This document shows, in pieces, positions 50,150 to 61,736 of a stretch of 64,000 nucleotides of DNA. The stretch lies in assembly GCA_019321725.1 (NCBI GenBank), contig CM033121.1, positions 5,456,001-5,520,000 of the forward strand, read 5' to 3'. Each line of letters begins with the position of its first letter. The stretch's first letter is position 1. The stretch comes from Paulownia fortunei. Taxonomy: Eukaryota; Streptophyta; Magnoliopsida; Lamiales; Paulowniaceae. A model generated the notes under the pieces. It ran no database searches, was not told where the DNA came from, and saw nothing but the letters and a program-made list of their open reading frames with translations. Both the position numbers and the translations under genes were made by a program.

Positions 50150-53100
50150 GAACCACTTTGTCAAAGAATCCCAGACCAGTTTAAATCAACTATTTTAATG
50201 ATTCAAATTATGATAATAAAAAAAGAAAGGGACACTTTTTCCTAAGTGGTGGAGTGTGCAAGATAAGGGCCATACTTTGAGGTACCAAAGGATCTCTACT
50301 CATGTGACATTCATTAGGGAAGAAGACAGGATAAATTGCAAAACACTGAAAATGAAAGAAATGAAAAGAAATTTAAGATTGAAAATAAAGAGAAAGTGGT
50401 TTAAGGTTATCCTGCCCCACCATTGTATGGATCCATGTGGGATGAAAAAAAAAAGGGCCTCCCAAAGCCCTTCCATTTTGAATTTTGGAGTGTATTTTGA
50501 TTTCTTTTTAACATAGGAGTATAATAACGTGTTTTTTTTTTCTTTTTACTTTTATTTTTCCCCTTTTGAGCAAAAAATGTCAAGTAAATCATTATGACAA
50601 AGTATCAATTGATAACTAATTAGGTATGGTCGAATTATATAAAAAGCCTACTTTATCATAACTATTATAAAATTAGATAAATAATAAATAATTAGTACAA
50701 TTTGAACCAAAAACTTTATTATCAAAGAGACACGTAACAGATAATTACTATGAAAATAAAAACAAAGGATATTTGCATCAAAACAACGCCTGCATATTTA
50801 ATAACTATGACTTTTATGGTTTTGCAATTTTGATATACCAATGACATGTAAAGAGCATTCAAAAAAATATGTATGTCAATAAGTCATATATGTATTTTTG
50901 ATGGAACTGATGCTTTAAAAAAAAATTAAATTAAATTAAAATGGGATTTTCGTGACTTAATAATCATCAATTACTTTAAAAGTGAAGAGACCAATGGGAA
51001 ATTAGATGTGTGAAGGCAATTTAATTGGATAGGGACGTTGGTATGAATGCACCTTGGACGTTCTAATCTTGTGGGCCCAGATGATATATGCTCTCAATCT
51101 CTGGATGGTTCTGCAAATAAAATCTAGTATTTACATGATTAAAAAATTCGCTGACTGGGGCTTGAACAGAAACATGGGGAACTTAAAGCCCCTCTAGTAG
51201 AGAGTTTTGGATTCAGACTTCTACCCTACTCACATTAATCACGAAAAAGACCAAAAAAAGAAAAAATTGTAATTATAGAGCAGAAAAATTATATAGTATT
51301 TTTCTTCTTCATGATAGCATTATTCATATGTGCTAATTATTATTTGTGGCTATGGATAGAAGAGTATTTGTATGAGTCATTTTTGTAGATTATTCACTAG
51401 GTAAAGTAGTCCACCTTAATCAAGTATTTGTGGTATCATATCAAGACAAATAAATTAATTTTATCTCTTAAAAAATGTTTTGTAGGGATTTATCACCCTA
51501 CTTACAAATTCGTTTATTTTTTATTTTTTATTTATAAAAAACGATATAATATTATTCACTCAGAGTACTGATAAATTAAAGATGATAAGTTTATAATAGT
51601 ACAATATCAAAACCTTCCTCGTTATCTTATTACATGAGTAATGTGTACCATTTCACAATTTGGGAGCAAATCAAGTACCTATTAATGAAAAGAAAGCAAA
51701 AATTAAATGCATCAAATGAAGTTACTTAACTAAGAAGACATTAATTCAATGCACAAAAGGTCAAATTCAATTTGATGTTTGCGACTCGACCCACCAAATA
51801 AATCTTCTACATCAGCCAACACAACTAAGGAAAAATGAATTAATCTTAATTGTCTTGTCTTTTGGATTGATGAGGTCACAGTGGATATGACAAATGTGGA
51901 CACCATGCTCTTTTGATAAGATATCTAGGGGTAGAAAAACAAAATAGCAATACTTCATTTTCTAATTTGTAATAGAATTAGATGACATCAATCCTCTATT
52001 TGTTCATGGAACTCAATATAATGTGACAAAATTGATCACTGTTATCTCTTGAATATTGATCAGGGAATACAAAAAAATATCTTGATTAAGGTTATCCAAA
52101 GTACCCCACCTCATCCCACTTTCCTATTTTTTGTTTGTTTGTTCATAAAAAGTGTTCAATGTGCAATGTGCTTCCAAATAAAAGTAAAATCAGCCCTTTA
52201 TCCAAAAAAATAAAAATAAACAAGAAATAGAAGCTCACAAGTTATCTATAATGCATCCTTCATCTTGTAGATATTATTCTTGTGCATATAGATACAAAAC
52301 CCACTCTTTAAATATTTAATTTTTTATAAAATATGACATATTTAGTGCACTGTATTATTGAGTACAACATGTATTATACCGTGCATTTTCATTCTTAATA
52401 AATTAAAGTCATCAATAATTAAGTGTAATTATCAATCATACGACAAGTGTACATCAAACTAACATGTGAATTTGTACTTTAATGTGAACTAACATGTGCC
52501 CAATCTTTATCGCCTTTATAAAAATTTACTTCACATCATTTTTTTAGTAAGAAAAAGGCAAGCGAGGAGCAACCACAACCCCTTGGCATTTTGCATTAGG
52601 TAGCTCTAGTGCACATCCGATGAATTAGACTAGACAAAAACTTGAAGAAGTTTGGATATTCAAATTTTATTTTATAAGAAAAAAAGAAAACATCTTGACC
52701 CTACAAAGATGTCTGTATTATCCACTAACTCTTGAGTCCCCAAATATGAGCATGAGCACTAGTAATAGTGTGTACAGAGAAGATGAGGATAACTGTTGAC
52801 CAGTGAGCCTCAGATGGGAAAGAGAATGATTGCAAGAACAGGATTGCAAGACCCTCCTCCCATCTCCATGGGATTAAAATTTTCTACAAATATTAAAGAA
52901 AACAATTCATTGGTTGTGCCATAATTAGAAAGCTCCATTACCACCACCTTCCATTATGGATTCAAGCCAACCATTTGCCTTTTTTTTTTTCTCCAAGTTT
53001 CAATCTTTTAATGTGCTTGGACCACTTAAAGTGGATCACATGATTTTATTGTTAGAAATTTGTGGATGGCCACTTGCTTGATCATGGAATATGGTAATTA

Positions 53101-53196
53101 GTACAATGTATACAACTAGATTTCATTATCCAATACATCCTTTTTCAAACTTCAATCTTGTTCTCGTTTTGGTAATCTTGGTTATGAAGAATAAAA

Positions 53197-53386
53197 GGTT
53201 AATTCCACTTTACCTTTTTTATTTTTATTGAATATCACTTCATTTTCATATACTATATAATGAGAGTATAAGAAAATAAAATGCAACAAAATAAGAGTAT
53301 AAAGGGGTAAAGTGATATAATTAAGAATAGATGAAGGTAAAGTAATATTCAACAAAAGTAGAAAGAGGGTAAATTGAAATTAAACA
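53197..53386. mobile_element. 190-bp foldback MITE with 10-bp target duplication
   Basis: The left end GGTTAATTCCACTTTACC and the reverse complement of the right end GTTTAATTTCAATTTACC are inverted repeats that continue, with small gaps, for about 45 bp to TTGAATAT(C/T)ACT on both arms. The element is flanked by the direct repeat AAGAATAAAA (53187-53196 and 53387-53396), a 9-10 bp target-site duplication of the size made by Mutator-like transposases. It has no coding content, so it is non-autonomous. Confidence 0.75.
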
Positions 53387-53731
53387 AAGAATAAAATTAA
53401 TGCGGTATTCTAACATGAGCCATGAGGCTACGAGAGAAATGAATCGACATAAAATCTTTACTTGGTCAATCCCAAAGGTGTTTTGTATCTTGTGTGTATA
53501 TATCAATATATGTAATACAAAAATATAAATCTTATGCAGTTAAAATCAATTTTAATAAGATGTTATACTCCTTGCATTGAGTGTTCTACCAAGGCTAGGA
53601 CACAAACTCAAATAAGTATTCGAAATACTAAATATCAGAGTCGAATTATCACACTCAAACTCCAATAATTCAACACTTCCCAATTCTAGTTCAGAATGAG
53701 GAGAGGAACCTTCCAATTTCAAAAAACCAAA

Positions 53732-53734
<3 letters not shown>

Positions 53735-53764
<30 letters not shown>
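53735..53764. repeat. (AT)15 microsatellite
   Basis: Thirty bases of uninterrupted AT dinucleotides in intergenic DNA. Confidence 0.9.
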
Positions 53765-53771
<7 letters not shown>

Positions 53772-54402
53772 AAGAAACGAAGGTGAAGGTTTGGCCAAAT
53801 TATGGTCCATGATTTAACATGGGTGCATGCCTCAAGCAATAATTGCTCAATTATTTACTTATGAACAATATAGTATAGTACCAGGTATACCTGATGCCAA
53901 GCCCAGAGGTTATACATTGGTCTCAATTAACAAGGCAAAGTAAGAAACTTTGAATTTTGGGCCTCTGGGCCTCACCTGTAATCTGCTCTTAATTCAAGTC
54001 CACTGGACTTAAAAGCCCATAGTAAAAATGTCACTTCTAGTGGGCCACTCTAAATAGTCTGTATAGTAATGAGAATTTTGTTGATTTTCTACATAAATTT
54101 CACCAAATTAAATTTGAAAAAACAATAAGAAAATTAAGTTTTGAAAACCACCACACTTAAAAATTGTATTTTGTTGAACTCTTTGGTTCGTGAATATCAC
54201 CCATTGAATTGGAAATTGTTTTCTGAATCAACTATGTTCTAGTCTTAACCAGACAAAATGGATTAACACTTTTTGGAAATTACTAAAAAAAATAATCTAA
54301 ACCTTGGTAAACAAATTGATTAAAAACCTATAATTTAATTTTTAAACAACCTAATTGATTATAAAAGTGCTAAGCAATGACCAACAACTTTATTTTCCCA
54401 TT

Positions 54403-54894
54403 GGGTGATTTCACTTTTTCCCTTTGAACTATGAAACATACACTTTCCCCTCTTCAACTAAGAAATTATATTTAATTTTCAATTGTACCTCTCTTTCCAG
54501 TATATTTGAAAATATATTGAAATTTAAAATTTTTTATTTTAACTTAGTAAATATAAAACAACTAATTTAAACTAAAGTAGCTACATAGATATTCTTGGGT
54601 AAAGGCAATTTTTTGTTTAAAGCTCAAAATTGAAAGTATTAATTATTCGACTATTATGATAATTAATAATGATATTAATTCAACTACGTTATTTTATTGT
54701 TAGCCTAATTTAAATTAATTACTTTATATTATTAAATGCAAATAAAATTTTACAATTTTAATATTTTTTTCAAATATATTAAAAATGAATAAAATAAATA
54801 AATAACTTAAGATGGAGGGGGGAAATGACGTCAAGCATATAGTTTTTTTTTTGTTTTCATCTGAGTTGGGGGAAGGGGGGACTGAAATTTACCC
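54403..54894. mobile_element. 490-bp foldback element near MAK16
   Basis: The left end begins GGGTGATTTCACTTTTTCCC and the reverse complement of the right end begins GGGTAAATTTCAGTCCCCCC. Sub-terminal sequence is also related to the 906-2035 block, sharing ATTGAAATTTAAAATTTT and CAACTAATTTAAACTA. No clear target duplication was found; the right flank is a (GAAAAAA)n run (54896-54922). It lies about 280 bp upstream of the MAK16 start codon, so it may set the outer edge of that promoter. Confidence 0.6.
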
Positions 54895-55017
54895 GAAAAA
54901 GAAAAAAGAAAAAAGAAAAAAGAGTTTCACTTTTATATTTAATTTAATTAATATATGGAAGTTGTGTCGTAGAATCTGAACCGGGTCCGAGTCAGTTTGT
55001 TTTTATTAACAGCCTGA

Positions 55018-55089
55018 AAAACCCTACTTTCTTCTCCGCGTGGTTAAACCCTAACTAACCTGAAAAAGGTTAAGAGGAAAGGTAGCCCA
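55018..55089 (+). promoter_or_regulatory. Telo-boxes and site II motif upstream of MAK16
   Basis: Two telo-box motifs, AAAACCCTA (55018-55026) and AAACCCTAA (55046-55054), are followed by AGCCCA (55084-55089), the reverse complement of the site II core TGGGCT. Telo-boxes combined with site II elements are typical of plant promoters for ribosomal-protein and ribosome-biogenesis genes, which fits the downstream MAK16 gene. The motifs are 85-157 bp from the ATG. Function is inferred from motif and context. Confidence 0.6.
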
Positions 55090-55174
55090 AAATCATAATC
55101 CATATTCAATTAATTTATCAAAAAGCTAACAATCGACGGGTTGTTATCTTCAAACGACCAATTACTGAGCAAAA

Positions 55175-58120
55175 ATGCAGCACGATGAGGTTATATGGCA
55201 AGTCATCAGGCACAATCACTGCAGTTTCATGGCCAAGTAAACCTTTTTTTTTTTGTTTTTCTTATTTCCTTAAAATTCAAAAAAGCATTTTTATATTTTG
55301 TTCCATTCGGATTCTGTTTTTCTTTTTCTTTGTTTTTTTGGTTTGAGTTTTTGTTGTAATGCTGTGATAGAATTGAAACCGGGGTATTCTGTCGAAACCC
55401 GTATAATGTTACCGGGATATGCAATCGGAGCTCCTGCCCTCTGGCTAACAGTCGATATGCCACGATACGGGACCATGATGGTATTTTTATTGTGTATTTA
55501 CTTACTTTTAATTGATATATAATAAAATACTGAGTGTTTTGAAAGTTTTTTCATTTTTTTTGGTTATTTTCTTTTGCAATTAGTTTATTTTACAGCTGGC
55601 TGTTCTCAATTTTGGGTATTTGGTATTTTCTGCAGGAGTGTTTTATTTGTATATGAAAACTATAGAAAGGGCACATATGCCAAATAAATTGTGGGAAAGA
55701 GTTAAATTGCCTAGAAATTATGAAAAGGCCCTCGAGATTATTGACAAGCACTTGGTAATGAATTCTTATCGTGTTTTTTTAAAAGTTTTCGTGGCATTTA
55801 AAACTAATTATTTTATGTCTGTAATGAGGCTTGAACTTCAGGTTCATTGATTTTAACAGATGTATTGGCCGAAGTTATTGGTACACAAAACGAAGCAGAG
55901 ATTAACTAAGATGACGCAGATGCGAATACGCATGAGGAAACTTGCTTTAAAAACAAGGTTCACCCTTTCTTTCTTCTGCTTCGTGTAGCGGATATTCATA
56001 TGTATCTGAGGTCTCTACCTGTAAAATGTGTGTCAAAATCTTATTCTAATGTCAATCATGTGTCTCTTTTTGTAGATGAGTAGCATTGAGACTTAATATC
56101 AATGTGCATGTCTGTTTTGGCATTAATATGAATGAATTATGAGATTCAAGTACCAAGTTACCTCATCCAATAATTAGAATTATAGCAAAGGTCGTTTTTT
56201 TTTTTTTTTTTTCTTTTTATAATTTTGTTGATCATTTTGATTTTCACAAGGGGCACTTGTTGGAGAATTTTTTTTTTACAAGCAACAGTTCCTTCTTGGG
56301 AGAGACTTAGGTTGTGGGCTGCAGTTCATAGTTAAACGTTGTGTTTTAGATTAAATCATTTGAATAGCAACATTGCTATGAAGTGCAAAATTATAACTCT
56401 TGGTGTAGTGGGTAGATATTAATCACCTGTAGAAAAGAATAGATTGGCAATCTATATTACTAGGCAGGCCAAAACACTGGCAATCTATATTACTAGCAGG
56501 CCAAAACACGGCATGTTGGTTTAAATGATAGAGCTATGAGGCATGAATTTCATTCTTTAGGAGAAATACTAGCGCTACTGTGCTACCAAAACCCAAAGAG
56601 AAACATGACCATTTAAATGACTATAGAGGGAGCGTTATGCTACCATAGTGGATGGCTTAATTGTCAACTAAATAACTTTTAATAGATAGAAATGTGAGCT
56701 GTGCCATGGCGCTTCCCTGTGGCCTGAACAAGAAGGAACTGGATCTACAATGTGCAGTTAGCAGTTTATGACACATGAAAATGACTTCTTGTTTTTTCCT
56801 GGTTCACTAATTAATGAGAATTTAATTATAAATTTATGGAGGACGGAGCCCTCTATTAAGCGTAATGTGTGAAAACTTGATTGAACTTTGGGTGTTAAGT
56901 ATTCTTGCATGGTGGCAAAGCTGTCATTGAATTGATTGAAGTAGTATTCCTTTTAGCTGCAATCTTTTCTTAATCACAGCTTCTTTGCACCAATGCTTGG
57001 TATATCTCTGGATTCTTTTATTATAGTATCAATTTGCCCAACTGTGGCATGCTTATAACTTGTTTCTGTGTGTGCAGAGAGAAAATTATGACTGTACCTA
57101 CAAAAGAAAAGAAAAGAGAAGCACGCAGAGCGGAGAAGGCTGAGAAGGCAGCAGTCTTAGAGAAAGTTAGTATCTATATTTTCACTTTTGTTTTACACAT
57201 TGTATGTTTTAATTACCTTTAATACTGGATGCGTACTTTTGGATCTAAAACTGATAATATTTCGCAGAGTATTGAAAAGGAGTTGCTTGAACGCCTTAAG
57301 AAAGGAGTTTATGGTGACATCTACAATTATCCTGTTGATAAGTACAATGAAATCCTTGATAAGGAGGTTGGAAAGGCTGCTGTTAGTGAAAATGAAGAGG
57401 AGGAGGAGGAGGTTGAGCAACAAAGCCAATGAACTTATTTTATAGTTAGTTGTCCCTTTGACCATATGGCGTTGCTCACTGTACCATGTGATTGATAATT
57501 GCAGGAACCTGAGATTGAATATGTTGAAGCCTATGAGGAGCTCGAGGAGGAGGATGATATGGAAGATTTTGGTGGTCTTGCAACCAGGGAGGATGACGGT
57601 ACTGGTATATCTGTTCAGTTCTTTCTTGAGAATAGTTGTGCAGCCAGAAATCGTAATAGCACCTTTTCCTGGCTTTCAAATAGGGGACACTGGCTCATGA
57701 CTGCTTCATTTCTTATCTTACATGAAATATGTATATGCGTTTATTTTCTCTTTAATATCAGAGCTGTGAGTTAAAACACTTTAATGTTGCAGTTGCAATG
57801 GATGATGATGATGATGATGATGAAGCGACCATATTTCTTGACCGTATGAGAGGGAGGAAGGGTTCTGCCAGGGAGCTGCAGAAAAAAGTACCTGAGGCCA
57901 AATCGAAGAAGAAAGCCAAAGTACTTGTTGAGGTAAATATGGCTACACTATATCTTTCTTTCCCTTTTCCACTCCCTTCTGTTTTCAGCTTTTCTGCAGG
58001 TTGCATGTTTCGTCTGTAGGTCATAGGGTAACAGTTTGTATCGAATTAATAACTCATATGATACATGTATGCTAGGTCGAGCATGAAGATACAATTGAAA
58101 GACAGACAGCTGCACTATGA
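55175..58120 (+). CDS. MAK16: MAK16 ribosome-biogenesis factor (9 exons)
   Basis: MAK16 is a nucleolar assembly factor of the 60S ribosomal subunit. Exons: 55175-55236, 55371-55480, 55636-55754, 55860-55957, 57078-57165, 57268-57411, 57505-57598, 57793-57932, 58076-58120, giving 299 aa, within the normal family size. The strongly conserved N-terminal domain begins [20 protein letters not shown] and includes four cysteines (16, 28, 38, 43) in [20 protein letters not shown] that could bind a metal, then [20 protein letters not shown] and [20 protein letters not shown]. The C-terminal third is acidic: an E-run near residue 205, [16 protein letters not shown], and a seven-Asp run near 250. It ends with a basic patch (KSKKKAKV) and [14 protein letters not shown]. 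Intron 4 is about 1.1 kb and holds a 33-bp tandem duplication. Telo-boxes and a site II motif lie upstream. Confidence 0.93.
56446..56510. repeat. 33-bp tandem duplication in MAK16 intron 4
   Basis: Copy 1 (56446-56478) and copy 2 (56479-56510) both begin GGCAATCTATATTACTAG and continue CAGGCCAAAACAC; copy 2 lacks one G. Confidence 0.9.
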
Positions 58121-59639
58121 AGCCTTTGCTCCATTTCATATAGGATTATTAATGTGCAAGAGGTTGAGGTAATCTGATGAATGCTTTGTCGAATTAGCTG
58201 TGGGCTGGGGTATATTCCAGTGAAGCCGATGAAGGAGGAGATTTGCTCAACGATAACTGAGGCTTGTGCTTTAGTGATAGTGTCTCGAATGTAACTATAT
58301 TAGTATATTGGGTAATCAGAGCCATTTTGATAGGAATGGATGTGGTCTGTGCCATTTTTTCATTGTAAACGAGGGGTTGTTTAAAGGGGTCATCTTCAAA
58401 TGTTGATTTCTGATTTTGTCTTTCCGAGTAGTATCATTGAATTTTGACATGTTATTGAAAGGTTTCTTTTTATCTTGTAGAAGTATTTTGATGGTATTAA
58501 AGTTTTTCTTTTCTCCGTTTTTATTTGTCCAGACATTATCAAGATTATGAAGATTGCTGTTTACTCATTTGCTCTGCAGTCTAGCAGTGTAAAAGCTTGC
58601 AGTTCACACATATTAAGGCTGTCTGTGTAATAAGTAACGATCTTGGAAAGGCTAATTCAGATAGAAGGGAGACTTAAAGTTATTCTTTGGTAGATAATAT
58701 TACTATCTTGCCTATATATCCCTACAATCTATTTTTCTACTAAAATAGGTTTCCTTTTATTAGTTTATACACTCAAGCAACATCACAAATAAGATATTGT
58801 TTAGATAAAAATCTGAGCCTATTGCATCAGCCTTAACGCGTAATGAAGGGTATTATCGAACACAATTTTAAGCTTTACTTTCTTCTACTTTTCCCCATTT
58901 TTTTTTTTTTTTTGTAGATAAGTTAAACACCTGTATTGTAATTTTGTAAAATTTAATTATATTTATTACAATCAGATGTAATTATATTAATTTATGCGTA
59001 TTTAATTAACTCATTCATATTGAAACACATTGAAACTAAGAGATTCACAAGAAAATTCCAGCAAAAGACCCAATAAACATCTGATCCATGGATCATAAGC
59101 TCTTCTTTTACCACTAAATCAACTCTTTACATTACAAGAAACAATTAAATATATGATTATGTAAGACATTTTCTTGAAAATAATTGAGTTTGAATCCACC
59201 TAGGACCTTAATTATCTTCTTAAATAAATAGCCTGATAACAACATTAAACTACAAGTGGTAAGGTAAAAACTTTGTTAACACTTGCTTTCTTATAAACCC
59301 TTCCCTTCTTTCAGTTAAAGGGTTGGAATTTTGGATAAATATGTAAGCAAAATTTGCAGGCCATTGTATTTCCAAGATTTGCAAAAACCTCGTATATATC
59401 GTCGTTGTGACGACTAGAAACTAGGAACCCGTCAAACACCCCCCCGGTCCCCCACCCCCACCAAAAAGAAAAAGGAAAAGACATATACGGTTTCATACTT
59501 CTATTAAACCCACTCTGCCTGTTCCACTCTACCCACAGACTTCCAATATTGACATTTCTCTTGTGTCTCTTTCTCTGAAATTTTCCAACAAGAGTTGATT
59601 AATATACAGACACAAAAGCTCAGCAGGAAGAAATAGAAA
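58121..59639. other. Region between MAK16 and the PIRL gene
   Basis: Contains the MAK16 3' untranslated region (to about 58.5 kb), a 15-18 base T run near 58898-58915, a C-rich patch at about 59438-59461 and the promoter and leader of the next gene. No other gene was recognised. Confidence 0.55.
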
Positions 59640-61736
59640 ATGGACACAAATATTGGGAAGGAGTTTGTGGAGGTTGGATTGAGTGATGGTGGTGTTCATA
59701 ACAGAGAAAAAGAGGATGATGATGATGGTGTGGATGAAGAGGTTGTTAGGGTTTTAAGAGAAGCCCTGAACAAAGATAAGGTGGTTGAAAGAGTTGACCT
59801 TTCTGGGCGGCAGCTGAAATTTCTACCTGAACCCTTTGGCAAGATTCATGCGTTGGTGGTTCTGGATGTCTCCCATAATCAACTTGAGGTTTGTATCGTT
59901 CGATCTCTTAATATCTGTTTCTTTCTTTCTTTCTTTTTTTTTATTTGTGTGTGTGTTTTATTTGTGGGAAGTGGTTTTGTGAAGGTTAATGAAATGATGA
60001 TATTTTGTTATCCAAGCTGGTTGCTTTTTTGTTGTCTGATGGAGTGAATGATTAATCAAGAAATTGGAATTTGGTTTTGTACCAATTGAATGCATGATCA
60101 CATTAGAAGTAATCTAAAAAGGATTTTCTTGTGCGGGACCTCTGTTTGATATATCTGATTTGATTGGGGAAAGCGATTTTATCACTTCTGAACTTGTTTT
60201 GAAATAATTGGTTTTGAAGTTGTTGAGGGTTTTTTATATTTCATTGATTTCTTATGATTCATTTTTAGAAAATCTCGAGTAATTTGAAACAAAGAATTAG
60301 TATTCTGTATGATATGATCTATGTGCTAAGTGGTCTACAGATATCTTTTTTCTCCGCATTTTTTAAATCCTAGTGATTATTGTTGTATAACAATTGATGG
60401 AAAGGAATGTCCTTGGAAGCAGAAAATAAAGATGTAGTGGAGGGATATTAAGATTGATTTGCATACAGGTTCATTAGCCTCCACAGATGGATGATGTCAC
60501 TTCTTAAACTGTTTGAGATTTCAGCAGATCAGGAAATATCTGAGTAAAATTATCTACCCAACCTCAAAAGTTTACCCCACCACCTTTTGGGCATCTTGCT
60601 CTTGTTAAGCTCAGCCTTAATAGAAGTTGGTAGAGGAACTGGGTGAATGGTCTACCCTCCCTTAAGCGGTATTACCCGCCATTTTTGGAGGAGCAGTAAA
60701 TTCAAGCATGAGCTTCTTTTTTCCGTTAAGTTATAGTTCTTGCTGCATAAAATTAAATGTGTTAAGTTAGACTGTTGGGGCGTTTATATATTGGCCAAAA
60801 TTCCTCCTGATCTGTGATTTTGTTCCAGGTCATTCCCGACTCAGTTTCAGGACTACAGAAATTGGAGGAGCTCAATATGTCATCCAACCTTCTGGAAACC
60901 TTGCCAGACGCCATTGGCTTGTTGGTAAATCTCAAGGTCTTGGATGTGTCTGGTAATAAACTAAAGAAACTCCCCGAAAGCATTGCTGGTTGCAGGTAAC
61001 CATTGTAACCTATTGAATTTTGGGTACGCTAGCCTGTCAAACACTTGTTTCGTCCCCATATCTCCGTCTAAATTTTTTCATTTTAATCAACAGGTCTTTA
61101 ATTGAGTTGGATGCAAGCTTTAACAACTTGATGTTTTTGCCGACAAATATTGGTTATGGATTGGTGAATCTTCAAAAGTTTTCTATTCAATTGAACAAAA
61201 TAAGAGCTTTTCCAAATTCTATTTGTGAAATGAAATCATTGAGAAATTTGGATGCTCATTTCAATGCGATCCATGGTCTACCACATGCAATTGGGAGGCT
61301 TACAAATCTTGAGGTCTTGAATATGAGCAGCAATTTCAATGATTTAACTGAAGTACCTGAAACAATAGGTGATCTGATCAATCTCAGAGAGCTTGACCTT
61401 AGCAACAACCAAATCCGAGTTCTTCCGGAGACAATTTATCAGCTTCAAAATCTAAGCAAGCTTAACTTGGATCAGAATCCACTTGTAATTCCTCCAATAG
61501 AGATCGCGAACAAAGGGGCTGAAGCTATCAAGGAATACATGATGAAGAGACGGCTTGATATGTTAGAAGCTGAACATCAGCGAAGTTTGATTGAAGAAAA
61601 TGAGGAAGCTGAGACAGGATGGGTGGTATGGGGCACATCCATGTTACACAACGCTTATTCTGGAGTCTCCCAGACTGTTGCAGGCTATCTAGGAGGAAAT
61701 GCCCCAAAAGATCCATTTTTGGATCAGCAGCTGTAA
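59640..61736 (+). CDS. Plant intracellular Ras-group-related LRR protein (PIRL family)
   Basis: This is a cytosolic leucine-rich-repeat protein of the plant PIRL family, related to animal Ras-binding LRR scaffolds such as SHOC2; roles for members are known mainly in gametophyte development. Exons: 59640-59888, 60829-60995, 61094-61736, giving 352 aa. After an acidic N-terminus with a DDDD run and [20 protein letters not shown], about ten LRRs follow, with repeats such as [19 protein letters not shown] and [19 protein letters not shown] non-LRR C-terminal region (about 285-352) follows, with a charged helix ([19 protein letters not shown]) and the family-like end [11 protein letters not shown]. 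It lacks the roughly 100-residue N-terminal extension of the longer PIRL1/2/3/9 class and is nearer in size to PIRL6/7, so no member number is assigned. No key part of the LRR domain is missing. Confidence 0.88.

Larger units (their letters stand above)
47730..55174. other. 7.4-kb intergenic region between the PB1 gene and MAK16
   Basis: AT-rich, with no reading frame resembling a known protein. It includes the 3' region of the PB1 gene, a GTA/ATA-rich trinucleotide stretch (about 48961-49018), poly(A), ATT and AT microsatellites, and two foldback elements (53197-53386 and 54403-54894). The last 200 bases form the MAK16 promoter and leader. Confidence 0.6.
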
